Shown: positions 47,287 through 58,500, numbered from the stretch's first letter. The stretch: 64,000 nt of DNA from Reticulitermes lucifugus (GCA_026260175.1 JAKCWW010000166.1:81860-145859); one strand, 5' to 3'. Numbers and translations: made by a program. The notes: a model not told the origin generated them from the sequence alone.

Positions 47287-48284
47287 ATTAAAATCAATCT
47301 CAGACCAAATTAACCACCATAAAATAAATATATCAGCAGTAATCACTCATGAAAAATAGCACATAAAATATTCCTAAAACCCAAATAAAAACCTAATAAA
47401 TATAAAAATAATTATAAGGGCCACGAATCACTATTACAAAAGTTATAAAATCATCATAAAACCCAGACATACCAAAATCGAGAAATTACTCAACGAATGA
47501 AAAGACATTACGATCTGTCTAGCTATACTAAAAGTGTGTAGTAGGACATGAACGAACGACCAGTCTTCCTTTAAATGCACTGTTTCCTTTCTGTGTCTTT
47601 TGGCAGGAATCACAGGAGGAACTGTGTGAAGAGAGTGGGAATTAGTTGGATTTTGCTTCTCAAAACATATAGATAGAATTATTAGAATTAGGACAGTACA
47701 AACTGTGTGCACATACCAGGATTCAGAACTTCCAACTCGTCGGATTGTGCCGTTTAAGCACATTTAACATACGAACCGTAGGGTTTCTGATTCTTGAGTT
47801 GGTCTTCCTATATTTCTCCGCCCAAGTAATCGTCACTGTTGCAGGCAAAGGCAATTTCCTTCCCATTATATTTTAAGAACAAAACTTCGCGATTCAATAC
47901 GGATATTTATTCCACAAATTTACGAACACCTTATAGATGGGAGAAAGATGACCAGTCAGCCACGGGCTGCAAACAGCACAGCTAGACTCATCAACTCCTT
48001 CATTTGTTTCTTCAAACGGCGTCGCCTACACGACAAGGCGTTATGGCCATCTCCCAAGAGACTACTGCAACCCTTTTTAATCCTGCTGCTACCCTCTTCA
48101 TGTATCTAATTAACTACCCTGTAGGGAGTTTCGATACGAGGGACAAGCCAAATTGTCTTTTCTTCCGGCTCTATCCCTCTGTTCTTACGGCGACTGGACG
48201 AAGCAAATCGCTTATCACAGAATCTGCATTTGGCGGTACAGCTTTATATAAAAACCGGTACGCCTACTGCAACCGAGGTCAGAG
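47287..48284. other. No recognised gene
   Basis: A-rich at 47300-47470. The 106- and 103-codon frames here have no recognised motif. Confidence 0.35.
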
Positions 48285-48600
48285 GTTAACGAAAGAGAAA
48301 AGAAAAATCAGATAGGTAGAAAACGTACAGAAACAGAAACCGAATTAGAATGGAAAAGGAAAGAAAGCAAATGAAGTTAGGAACGGCAAAATAAAAACAG
48401 AACATAAGATAAAAGGAAACATACCAGTTAAGAAATAAGGAAATGAATAACGAATAAAAAAAGAAAATAAGGAACTAAATTACTGAAATAAAAAAAATTA
48501 AGGCCTAAAGAACGAAAAGTATATAGAACAACAGAAACGGCTCCAGAACGAAAGGAAATAGGAAAGAAAGAAACAAGACAGAGAAAGGAGAGGCCTATGT
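48285..48600. repeat. Degenerate polypurine tract
   Basis: GAAA/GGAAA/AGAAA-rich for about 300 bp on plus. Confidence 0.65.
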
Positions 48601-49349
48601 GGCCCGCACAGCACAAATTCCATGCACATTACAAACAGAACATCCGATAGCTCGGAGTTTCATGTCTTTCAGGGGCCAGACGTTTTTCACTTACATCAGT
48701 TCAGACAGATTGTATGCCACCGCGAAAGTGCGTTGATCTGGTTTATATCAATCTGCGACCGGTCTGCTGAAAGTAAAGTGATCTGAGATCCTGTGTTAAT
48801 TAAACAATTGATGGTCATAATACTTTTGTGTGTAGGCACCACATCCTACGGTGAGAAGTCCCAAAAATAATATCAACATCAGCAAAGTGTCACTCTTAAG
48901 CCTCAAGTCAGTCAAAAGCAGTTACTTTTATAAAGCTGTGTTCCTCTGTATGCATTATCCTACTTGCCTAAATGACTAAATTTGGGCTGGATGGTTAGTT
49001 TCCGAGTCAAATTATGGGTAGACTGTCCACTACCGACGAACAATTGTGGTGTGTCGGAAAATATTAAAATACTCGTACGTTCGTGCTGCGTAAGGCCTTC
49101 AGAAGCGTAGGCTGTCAAATACGAGTGTAATTGCTGAAAGAATTAACCATGAAGTCTCATGGTTTCCATGAGACAACAGCAACAAACCGGGCAGAAAAAC
49201 CACTATTCCATATTTTTGGCATAGTCCACATGCCCCTTTTTCCTCTCGAGTTAGGTCAATCTCGATCCTTCATTCATCCTGGGATGCTGCATTCCATTTT
49301 TCGTAATTTCATTTTCCTTCTTGGATACGAAGTTTTATAGCTGCATACA
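48601..49349. other. No recognised gene
   Basis: Nothing recognised. Confidence 0.35.
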
Positions 49350-49490
49350 CGGGCACCAACGTTCTGGAGGAACTTAGAGACTCCATCTTCAGAAAAATCT
49401 GAAGGAAGGAAGAATACGTGTATTTAACTGTAAAAAGCTGATACCCATTTACCAGAATATGCGACGTCACATCCCAAAGATCGTAATTTT
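49350..49490. repeat. Inverted pair of hammerhead-family relics
   Basis: Left unit (minus) reads CTGAAGATGGAGTC ... TTCCTCCAGAACGTTGG. The right unit (plus) starts CTGAAGGAAGG and ends TTACCAGAATATGCGACGTC and ACATCCCAAAGATCG. The two meet at the hairpin CTTCAG-AAAAAT-CTGAAG (about 49387-49404). Same head-to-head layout as the fold-back at 19322. Confidence 0.5.
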
Positions 49491-49499
49491 TTATTCACC

Positions 49500-49640
49500 T
49501 CCGTGAAAAACTCGAAAGTTTTTTTTCCATTTCAATGCCTTTCTCTACTTGGCTCCATTTTTTCTTGCTGTCGTTTTTTCCCTTCTTCCTCTCCTTATTT
49601 CCGTCTCGGTTTTTTCTTTCTTTCTTTCTCCCTGTCTGTA
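49500..49640. repeat. Degenerate polypyrimidine tract
   Basis: TTTC/CTTC-rich on plus. Overlapping frames on both strands are low complexity. Confidence 0.65.
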
Positions 49641-50116
49641 GAAATAACGATGGAACACTCACAAATTTTTCAGTCTCCCTGCTCACACAGACACGTCCAC
49701 ACAGACACACAGTGATTACATCAGATTACCTTTTTTATGAAATAAAGGAAGCTAAAAATGCCTGCACCAGATTTGTTAATATTGATACAACTTAATATAT
49801 AACACAGACACAACTCACGATATAGTTCACAGACAGCGTAGAAAACAAGGACCACGGCCCAAATAGTATATCAAAATAAATTATAAACCCAGCACAACAG
49901 AGAGGATAAACATAAGCTTTTGGAGGAATCGTACAGCGTGAAAAACAGGAGACAAAGGGAAAGCCTCCAATGATCAAATAAATACCGATAAACAGCTGTA
50001 CGAACTCGCCTATATGAACCATAAACATGATAATATATAACTAGTGGATAATAAGGGCGGCAACCGTAATAAAATAGTAAGCACAAATTTTTACGTATTA
50101 AAAAATTTATTTTATT

Positions 50117-50377
50117 CCGTGTGGCGACTAGGATATGAGCTGAACGACCGATAAATCGGGGCTATTCTTCCCGGCAGGGCAAGAAGAAGATTTCTGCCTT
50201 CTCCCAAACGTTCAGACCAACTTTGTGGCCCACCAAACCTGATATTCAATGGGTACGAGGGGCTAAGCTTCCCTAAAATAACGTGACCTAAAATAACCTA
50301 CATCTCGATTCGTGGTTGAAGCGTGTAGATACACCTCTACTCCCTCATTTAGTTTCACTCCTTGGAGACAACATTTA
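50117..50377 (+). mobile_element. SINE-A copy, head partly missing
   Basis: GTGTGGCGACTAGGATATGAG, CTTCCCGGCAGGGCAAG, TTCAATGGGTACGAGGGGC and TAGATACACCTCTACTCCC in SINE-A order on plus. Confidence 0.7.
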
Positions 50378-50511
50378 GTTCAGAGATAGGTAAAGGTGAA
50401 AGGTAAAGTTCACCCTAGAACAGGCCACAAAAGCCCAGAGGGAGAGTAGAGGTATAGCACTACTCTTTCTTTAACCTCGGCGCTAGATGGGGGTGGGTTC
50501 AGAGATAGGTA
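50378..50511 (-). mobile_element. 5'-truncated SINE-A with 15-bp target duplication
   Basis: GTTCAGAGATAGGTA occurs at 50378-50392 and 50497-50511 and flanks a 104-bp SINE-A 3' end in minus orientation. The insert starts (plus strand) with the AAGGTGAAAGGTAAAG tail complement, then AGAGGTATAGCACTACTC and ACCTCGGCGCTAGATGG. The exact duplication and 5' truncation indicate LINE-mediated target-primed insertion and a relatively recent event. It sits against the 3' end of an opposite-facing SINE-A, making an inverted SINE pair. Confidence 0.85.
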
Positions 50512-50892
50512 TTTAAACATATTAAAATGTAAATTGATGTTTTAAATATTCAATCAAATAGTTCTTTTAAATATTAAACAATCACTGCAGAACCTTGTTA
50601 TTAGTAGCCTAGATCTTTAAGGCTCCCAAAAATGATCCTGCTGAATTGAAATAAGTCGGTGCTCATGTGAATAATTTGTAACGTAACCACTTGATAACAT
50701 ACATGGTGGTATAGTTGCATTTGACGGTGCAGATTTAGATTGATGAAGTGGACTGCAACGGAGGGGATGGAATTTTAAAATGATTGACATAATTTAGGCG
50801 TGTATGGGAGGCAGCGTTTGTGTTAGAAGAAAGCTGCTACTGCCGTACCCACAGCAGGATTATAAAGGCCTGTAAGGGGCACAATGACGGTG
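50512..50892. other. No recognised gene
   Basis: AT-rich at first, then ordinary DNA. Nothing recognised. Confidence 0.35.
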
Positions 50893-50967
50893 TTGGTAAC
50901 ACTGAACGACTTTGACAGCTGGCATCGACCTTGATTACGTCAACTAATTAGAGGTTTCCATGACAAC
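50893..50967 (+). repeat. Segment shared with the 62.18 kb CpG block; X-box-like site
   Basis: GTGTTGGTAACACTG and GGCATCGACC match GTGTTGGTAACACTG and GGCATCGATC at 62178-62212. The GTGTT-GGT-AACAC core is a small hairpin. GTTTCCATGACAAC at 50954-50967 fits the X-box pattern. Confidence 0.4.
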
Positions 50968-51054
50968 GGTGTCCGTGTTCCACTTTATTACTGCCTGCCT
51001 TTCCCATGCGTGGATATAATCTTTTAAAGCCTACCTTTTATTGAATGTACCACA

Positions 51055-51140
51055 TAATCGAATATTTCAAAACGCAGTTTTTTGAAAACAAAGTACATTT
51101 GTGTTTTTCTTATGATTCTCAAAATAAAAATGGATTTTTT
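51055..51140 (+). repeat. Repeat M copy, partial
   Basis: TTCAAAACGCAGTTTTTTG and TCTTATGATTCTCAAAATAAA match the left half of M. Confidence 0.5.
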
Positions 51141-51838
51141 ACCTTACTCCTACTAGATTCATAAAGCACAGACGTTCACCCCTACTCAACACACTCAGTA
51201 GCCTAATCTGTCAGCCTGAAAATAATAAAGACACACTTTCCATCTAAATAGACTATCCCAAAAAACACAAATATTACTCAAGAAGCACGTAACCAAAAAC
51301 ACTGGAATCGCTTCACAGATTTATTAAAACAGCATGTGGAAACGGATGATCGAAACATAAAACATTTAGTAAACACAGCTCTCAGACAGGACTACTGGCT
51401 GCAAATTTTAACGACCATTTTATGTACTTTAACGAAAGCTGAACACATTACAAACACGAATCATATGAGAAACATGGCATTTTTTAAAATTCCTATTTTC
51501 AGTGTAAAGAATAAAGTATCATTCTATTGTTGACAACGTTGCACTTAACCTTCCTTTACGTAATTTAAAATCGTCACAACTAATGATGGGCATTCAGGTT
51601 GAAATATGTGTTAAGTAATAAATAACTAAAACATATTGAGTTATGATCAATGGTCCACTTATTATTTCAATATAAAACACGGATTGTCTAAACAGCATTA
51701 AGCTACTGATTTTGTAATGGAAACACTCACTCTCTTGTGAGGTAGGGCCTCAGTATCTAAATATGATTTAGACGAATTTCAGTCTGCAAAAGCTTTCTAT
51801 CCTTACACAAATTTTATTATTGCTTTTTGCATTCTTAC
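51141..51838. other. No recognised gene
   Basis: AT-rich DNA with nothing recognised. Confidence 0.4.
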
Positions 51839-52105
51839 CGAATATCGCGGTCGAGCAGTTGGCAATCCTGATGTATAACTGGGAGCTATGAGTTTCAAAT
51901 CTCGTCCCAGATACCGGCTATTCTGGCAGAGGTCTGTCCTGGGTTCCCTCAGTCCCTCCAGGAAAATGTCCTGATATTACCTCCAACTAGTTCAAGAACG
52001 CTTCCTACCATATTCTTCCCACTCCATTATTCACTAACCATCTATCCTAGCATTTCAAATCAGCTATATATTCGGGCCACCAAGTCGTTAAATGAAATAT
52101 TAAAA
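51839..52105 (+). mobile_element. tRNA-headed SINE, single copy (SINE-D)
   Basis: CGCGGTCGAGCAGTTGGC (A-box region) and GAGTTTCAAATCTCG (B box) are spaced as in tRNA-like promoters. The body is CCTCAGTCCCTCCAGGAAAA and the end is CACCAAGTCGTTAAATG. The AT-rich tail fits a SINE. Confidence 0.65.
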
Positions 52106-52649
52106 ATATAAATATAAGTTTACGGATATCTTATGACGCTTAATTTCTGAAATTTCTTAGAGTAGAATTGTAAATTATGGGAGTCTAATGGGAAGCGACT
52201 GTGCCTTGTGTGTTTTGCTTTGTACGAAGAAACTAAGGAAAATCATGAAAAGTTTAGGAAAAATATTCATTTCGCAACAAAAATTCGAATGGTGCATTTC
52301 CCTCCGAGCTGTCGCTTCAGCTGACACCAGTGTGTTGCAATGTGTTTGTGGTGAGCTGCCACCGTGCAGCTTCGAATGAAACCCGCTACAAATAACGAGG
52401 AAGGAAGGGCTCAGTATCTGCACCCTGGTAAGCTAATTTGTATTACGGTCACTTTGTATTTCAATTACACCCCATGTTACATTGATGGGGTGGTTCTTAC
52501 CCCTCCGCAGTTTGCAATTATTCTTCCGACGACAACCTACCCTTGCGTCTTTGGGTCGATCTAACTCGATCCGCTATCTATTTATCTTCATCACAGTTTT
52601 ACCGGCCAGGAAAATCCATCATGATAATACTGAGAACAGTACACAGGGT
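52106..52649. other. No recognised gene
   Basis: Overlapping open frames on both strands at 52175-52423 have no recognised motif. Confidence 0.35.
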
Positions 52650-52960
52650 TTCACTCTCTCCCTCCAACTCTATGTTATTTACGTATTTACCTATATATTT
52701 ATGTATGTATGCCTACTTTTTATTTGTTTATATGTTATTTATTTAAATATTTAATTTTTCTGTCTCCTTTCTTCTATTCTCTTTCATCCTTTTCTTACTT
52801 TCATTTACTTACTTCTTTTGTTTTCTCTTTTATTCCTTCCTTGTTTAGGTCCGTTATTATTTTATTTCTACGTTCTTCTTTCCTTCTTTTTCAGTTCCTC
52901 CCTTATATACCCTTTCATCTATCCCGTCCTTTCGTTCTTGTATTCCTGGAGGCTTGCTGT
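52650..52960. repeat. T-rich / polypyrimidine low-complexity tract
   Basis: TTTA-type words give way to TTTCTT/TTCC words. All frames here are low complexity. Confidence 0.65.
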
Positions 52961-53195
52961 ACAAACTGAGGTATTCCATAACGTTCTCATTCTTTACGAA
53001 ATGCAGAAACAGCAGATACAATATTTTCTTCTTCATACTTTCCACTCTATTATTCACTGACATAATTTTACCATGCCATGCTATATAGCCTAATATGAGC
53101 TACTGACAGCGTGGTTAATTAAAACTAACTCCATGCAGCAGATTCCTTCCTGAGAAGCTAAGAGGTCCTCAGATATTCAAGAAATTCCTCGCATT

Positions 53196-53365
53196 TTATG
53201 GAAGCCGAGGGTTTATTATCGCATTCACAAGCACCAGCCGCCTGTCCCTATCCTGAGCCAGAGCAATCCAGTCCATGCCTCCCCATCCCACTTCTTGAAG
53301 GTCCATTTTAATACTATCATCCAAGTAAATTAAATACCCATTCGTGTCCCTAATCTAAGGGGTGC
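53196..53365 (-). pseudogene. LINE-L ORF2 C-terminus, best preserved
   Basis: From 53321 down to a TAA at 53198-53196 a single frame reads [40 protein letters not shown] and P-stop, the full LINE-L terminal signature. Upstream (53322-53365) the frame is lost. This copy anchors recognition of the others and shows the family's true C-terminus. It is 5'-truncated and non-functional. Confidence 0.8.
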
Positions 53366-54457
53366 CGAAGCTTTAGCATTAGCCTACCACTGAAACAATA
53401 TCCTGAGCTAATGAAATGCAGTTCACAGTTTCAAGCGTTCTTTAACAATCACTTTAATATTATCCTCACAATTTTGAAAATAACTTCTCTCAGTTTTCAG
53501 TGTCTAAGAACAGCAGGAAGACTCTGCAGCAAATTAGAGGCTGCGATGCGTCAGCAGGAAGTGACGTAGCTCCTAGCTGATCGCTGATGATATTGCATTT
53601 TAGGAGCAGTGATGGACTCAAGACCAAAACAACTGTGACGCACATCGATTAGGGTGCTGACTTAATGCTTTTCCTAAGTGTAACGACGGTAGTCATTTGT
53701 TATCCACAATGAACAGATGACACCGCTTGTCCGTCTTTCCGTGACATTTTAATCCCACGGAGCCTTAAAATTGCTTTTAACCTTTTCAAAACGTTGACCT
53801 TTTTGATCTACTGTGGCTACAATACAATAGCTATGCAGACAGTCGGACGCACAGGCACTGTTTCCCAATTCATACGCAGCACTCACGACACAATTAGCAT
53901 TACCTGCTGCGTTCTCGTTGCTATTATTCGTACCATTATAATAACACCAAATTTCTTTGCAGCGGAAACTGATACAGCAGGCCGAGCTATGTAGAAGACA
54001 CGGATTTAACGCCGTGTATTCCACAAAACGCCATCAAATGAAGGAAGCCTCATTAAAAGTTTTATACAAAACAGGCTGCGACGGTGAAAAATCTGGCATG
54101 TTACCCAAATTTTTGTTTCGAAAAACGGGAAAGATTCGCGCTACATATTTTAGGACTCTCCTGGCGAATAATGTGTTAGTACACTCAGAAACGCTAAAAT
54201 CGCTTTCTTTAATCGTAACAAGCTCAGAATGCATAATAATCTTGTACTGACACTCCTCAATGTATGCGATATTTGCGCTCCTCAGACAATATGCAAAGAG
54301 TGAAATCGTATAATTCGAAACTAATTTCCTTACAAACATCAACAAGCATTTTTTCTCTTACTCTCAAACATTGAGAAGTACGCTATACCATTTTTCTTTC
54401 TTACAGCTACATCTGCATATTTCGACCGCATGGCAGATATTTTTCTGAATGGTAAAA
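53366..54457. other. No recognised gene
   Basis: Frames of 91-103 codons exist on both strands (53749-54345) but mirror each other and lack known motifs. Confidence 0.35.
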
Positions 54458-54737
54458 AAAAGGTAAAGCAATTCTTGTACAGGCCCTGAGGATTCCACGA
54501 GGTTGAGGCGTCCCAGATTTCAAGACAATCGGCACATAAGGATGGTAAAGTTGTCAGCCCTATGCACCGGCCGCCTTTACTCCCCAGGAAATATTTCTGG
54601 TACTCATTTCTGTTAGAGACTTAGTCGATCCCAGGGCGGCCATAGTGCGGCCGAAGGATTATGTCAATGAAAAATTCCAATGACACCATCGGGAATCGGA
54701 CCCGCGACATCAGCCAACTGCGCCACTGCGTGCCCCA
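54458..54737 (-). mobile_element. SINE-B copy with complete tRNA-like head
   Basis: Minus strand head: GGGGCACGCAGTGGCGCAGT with A box TGGCGCAGTTGG, then CGCGGGTCCGATTCCCG as B box, then GGTGTCATTGGAATTTTTC and the SINE-B body. The plus left end is AAAAAGGTAAAGCAATTC. Possible degraded target duplication: TTTTCTGAATGG at left, TTTTCGTGAGTGG at right. This copy defines the promoter lost in the other two. Confidence 0.85.
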
Positions 54738-55049
54738 TTTTCGTGAGTGGATCACTCTTAAATATTGTAAAGATTCAGTCACTGAGCTGTAGGGCGAGAA
54801 GGCTGAGCGGACTCAGCCTTTGGGAAGTCATCCCAGTCTGCTGAAAACGTCTTAGAAGCAGGTGAGTAAAGAAGTAGAGCGAAGTTAATTGGTCGAAAAA
54901 ATCAGAAATATTGCATTTTGCGTTTATGGCTGTCGAAGTTAATTGTAAAATGTCACCAGAAATATTTGGTGGATATTCAGTCCATAAGTTATTTAACAAA
55001 CATAGCTCTTTTTTTTCCCCAAACAGTTTCTGATAGCAGTCACTTACAT

Positions 55050-55056
55050 ATGCAAA

Positions 55057-55092
<36 letters not shown>

Positions 55093-55650
55093 CGTAGTAG
55101 TATATCCTATCGTTGCATTAGGAACACAGGGCATTTGTGAAGCATCTCCATCTGACTCTGCTGCCCGCCAACCTCTTAACCTCGTTCCATGTTTTGCCGC
55201 ATTTTCCTGATTCCTCCAAAACGGTCCTTTTCGAGGTTTGCTTCCATCTTCCTCTCCTTCTGGTTCCCTGCGGATTCCAATGCAACGCTTATTTTTCAAT
55301 GGATTCATTCCCCTTTCTCAGATTATGACTGATCCATCGCTATTTTATCATTCTAATTTGTAATATAATAGGCTTCTCTCCAGTAGCGTCCCACAGCTCG
55401 GTATTACTTACTATCACGCCATTTTATGCCCATTATTCTTCGCAAACGTCGATTAAAAACGTTTGTAAATTATTTGTTATTTGGGCAGTCACTTTCCATG
55501 TTTGGCACCCATAAAAGAGTACCGATTTAACATTACTAAGTTATTAAATTCACGGATCTTAGTATTCATCAATATATCTTTACCCTTCCACAATGAGTAC
55601 AATTCTACAAGAATCCCATTTGCCGTCTTGAGATGGAAAATTAATGACAC
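55050..55650 (-). pseudogene. RTE-like LINE 3' end with (AAT)n tail
   Basis: Remnant of the C-terminal domain of a LINE endonuclease/reverse-transcriptase polyprotein, on minus. Upstream pieces: IREFNNLVMLNRYSFMGAKH (compare IR.FN.NVKSVLLYG.ETW), LQTFLI..C.., ELWDATGEKP (compare LW..TG..P). Then a continuous 56-codon frame from 55288 to a TAA at 55120-55118 includes ALHWNPQGTRRRGRWKQT, KTWNEVKRLAGSRVRWR and FTNALCS-stop. The 3' UTR is only about 25 bases and runs into (AAT)n at 55057-55091, a microsatellite tail. The 177-codon frame at 54775-55308 is an off-frame artefact. Clade assignment is by recognition of the C-terminal pattern. Confidence 0.8.
55057..55091. repeat. (ATT)n microsatellite
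   Basis: About eleven ATT units, probably seeded by the tail of the LINE copy that ends here. Confidence 0.9.
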
Positions 55651-55740
55651 TGATAAAACTAGCTGTCGCCGATAGACAACTGGCCGCCACTGATAGACAG
55701 TTGGCTGTCACTAATAAACAGATCGCCACTGATGGCTACT
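55648..55740 (+). repeat. Degenerate minisatellite, about 20-bp unit
   Basis: Five units of CACTGATAGACAGTTGGC type: starts near 55648, 55669, 55688, 55709 and 55727, each 18-21 bp with GATAGACA/GATAAA and a CTGTCGC/CTGGCCGC/GATCGC ending. It lies just upstream of the LINE remnant. Confidence 0.7.
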
Positions 55741-56149
55741 GAAAGAGTAATTCACGTATATAAGCAGATAATCAACCGTCTATCCAGCGCACATGGCTGA
55801 TTAATTAGAGCACCATATGTTTAAACGTACAATAGAACTATCCTGTTGCGCTCATTAGGTGACGTCACTGTGGACAGGAGTGATTTCTATGCGGTGCGGC
55901 CCAATTCAACATGCAACTCAAACAAGGTCTTGTCTGTGGACAAGGCACAGGTGATGCCCAGATGATGACGTCACAAATAACTCCTATTTGGGTACTGTGT
56001 TCTGGTTCGTGTTCCATGCGCATTTGTACTGTAGCGGATTTTGGAATTCTTCTCTGGATCCTGCGTTAATTTTGTAAATACAGGGTACAAATGCTTCAAA
56101 GAGCACTGGCTTAAATCATTATCTTCGATAGCGTGAATTTTGATTATGT
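55741..56149. other. No recognised gene
   Basis: GGTGACGTCA-type words (CRE-like TGACGTCA at 55860 and 55967) are present but without a gene context. Confidence 0.35.
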
Positions 56150-56408
56150 TTTACAAATATTGTTTCAATTCCCGGCAGGGACAAGATTTTTATCTTCTCC
56201 AAAGCGTCCACACCGCCCCTGCGCCCACCCAGTCTGCTCTGTAAAGGGTATGGTAAGCTCTTTCTCCGGGAATAAAGTGACCGGTTAATGAAACTCGCCA
56301 CTAACATCCACGTAATGTCTAGATTGCGAATGAATGGTGCTATACCCCACTCCTCCCTTCGCCTTCATGGTGTGCTCAGTGGGAACGTTGCTTTCTTGCT
56401 TTACTTTA
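56150..56408 (+). mobile_element. SINE-A copy, head truncated at B box
   Basis: GTTTCAATTCCCGGCAGGGAC (B box), CCCACCCAGTCTGC, GAATAAAGTGACCGG, AATGGTGCTATACC and CGCCTTCATGGTGTGCTCAG in SINE-A order on plus. Confidence 0.75.
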
Positions 56409-58109
56409 CTGAAAAAAAGGCAAGAAATTAAATTTACACATAGCGTTGCAATTCTAGCAAACTACCTCTCCTTGTCCTAGACTCAGAATTAGTGAATGAA
56501 AACTTCTGACGCTGTCTTTTAAACGGCATAACAGAGAGCAGCCGGACAAATAAGGGTCCCTAGCATAACATGTGATTAAAATAACTGCAACCCTTTTAGA
56601 ATTATAAATGTCACAACATAAAAATCACCTTCCTTTAATGAACTCTACAGCTGCTGACCTTCCGGACAAAATATACAGTACAGTCTCGATGTTTGTTGTT
56701 AATTTAGACTGACGAAATCTTCACGTTGAAATCACGAGCACTGGAATACATTTTCAGTGTAAAGCGTTTGTTTGGTTTAAGACCTTACGAAATACCGGTA
56801 ACAAAAGTCACAGAAAGTTTTAAAGATTATTTTAATAAAACACGAGCAAATTTGGAAGCATAAAATATTACATGCATTTCAAAAACAATCTCTTTCCATA
56901 GCGAAAGAAATCCATCAACTTAAAATTAATGAAACGCAGGGCTTGACTGCGAAATAGCAGTAGAGTCGGGGAAGCCGACTTGCCAGTCACGTTGTCTCTT
57001 CCCCATTCGTCGGAAAGTCACGACAGGTCGAAAACGTTGTACAAAATGGACAAACACGAAAGGCCAAAATCCCAAACACAGGAATTCAAATACATCGGAA
57101 AGTTATTGTATTTAACATGAAAAGCGTGTTATGTTCTGTGTATAACATTTGTTCCAAACGTATTTAGGGGGTTAGGGCGATATGCAAGAAAAAACACGTG
57201 TTATTTATGTAAATTGTAGGTTACTGTCCGATTTTAGCCACACACGGATCAACAAATTTAAGTAAAATTCCCCGAGATCAGATTTCATAAAACTCCTTTT
57301 ACCATTTCATTGGGCCTAATATGGACAGACAGAAGGAAATGGCGAAGTTAATAAACGCCTTGCAGCAGCTTTCCGTTGCAAACGCCTCGGTGTTGCTTCA
57401 AATAAGTAGCAAGATGCTGCAGCTACAACGATTTGGCAGAATGGTCACGAAACGTGAGTAGCAGAGGAATTAAAACCCGAAATTGTGATCAATATCCCAG
57501 CACAAGGCTGGAAAGCTGCAAATCTTATCGCAGTGCAATTTCCACATGCGCTCTTTGGACCCTGGCATTCTGAATTCGCATTCAACTGTATGTACATTTC
57601 ACAGCCTCAAGAATTCCTTTTAGTGGTTAATTTGTTTACTGATTTTTCCATAGTTCATATTACAAATATGGTTAATTCCTATTCTGTACCGTGGTGAAGA
57701 CACTTCAATTGCGCTACTTTCGCTTTCACCTCTATTATTTGTGCGTTCGGCCCATTCCCACTACTAACCTGACTGTGAACACTACGTAGCCTCTCTAAAG
57801 TGGTCTTCGATGTCATAAAGGAAGTGTAAAAACTCATCAAAATCAGTCTGGCAGTTCTCGAGTTGACCTGTGCGTAGGACCAGATGGTCGGACACGCGGA
57901 AAGCGGCCAGCCATACCCATCCTTAATAACAAAAATAAATCAGTCGCGTAGTGATGCATTCACCTCAGAAGTTCGCAAAACTGCCAAGTCAATATTACTG
58001 ACGGCAGAGAGTTTGTAACTGCTGGGTGACGTATGATAGTGATTATCATAGAAATTCTTGGGTCAAATCCTTTGGAGTGGGGAGAGAGAAGGAATGTACA
58101 GTACATCAG
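56409..58109. other. No recognised gene
   Basis: AT-rich. The 70-codon frame at 57485-57697 has no recognised motif. Confidence 0.35.
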
Positions 58110-58180
58110 TCAACACGGTAACTGTGACGTCCGGTGTTTGAGTCCGGGTTAATTAGGGCTTCCGCTTGGGCACAAATGTG
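58110..58180 (+). repeat. Possible tRNA-like SINE head
   Basis: A B-box-like GGTGTTTGAGTCCGGG follows an A-box-like CAACACGGTAACTGTG. Weak. Confidence 0.3.
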
Positions 58181-58419
58181 TGGCTCACCCAGAGTTGTAT
58201 GATATGCATACTGGAACAAAGCGAAGTGCTATGTGATGTGTAGGCACTGGCGAAACGTCCATTTTTGTAGAACGTGCACATGTACACACGTAACACAATA
58301 AATGTATATTTCTCCATCACGTAACTAAGCGGTATTTGAGGTTCTCACGAAGATGACTATGAAGAGTACTGTCTTCTTAGTCGTGAAACCGTCTAGTCTG
58401 ATAGAAAATTTCTTGTATC

Positions 58420-58500
58420 CTTAAGATAGAAGCAGTAGGTTCCTCATAAACTTCGCTAAATTTCTGCCAGACGTCACGACATCACATCGAAGAAGATGGC
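58420..58500 (+). repeat. Hammerhead-family relic
   Basis: CCTTAAGATAGAAGCAGTAGG, TTCCTCATAAACTTCG, then CTGCCAGACGTCACGACATC and ACATCGAAGAAG. Order matches the relics at 24735 and 49350; both core boxes are mutated. Confidence 0.4.

Noticed and set aside
54775-55308. Longest open frame in the window (177 codons, minus) with an Asn run
   Set aside because: The Asn run is the (ATT)n microsatellite and the upstream part is a different frame of an RTE-like LINE C-terminus, whose true frame ends at 55118.
58240-58265. GGCGAAACGTCC as another hammerhead copy
   Set aside because: Only the GAAACGTC word is present; no CTGANGA-like box, stem II or family tail.
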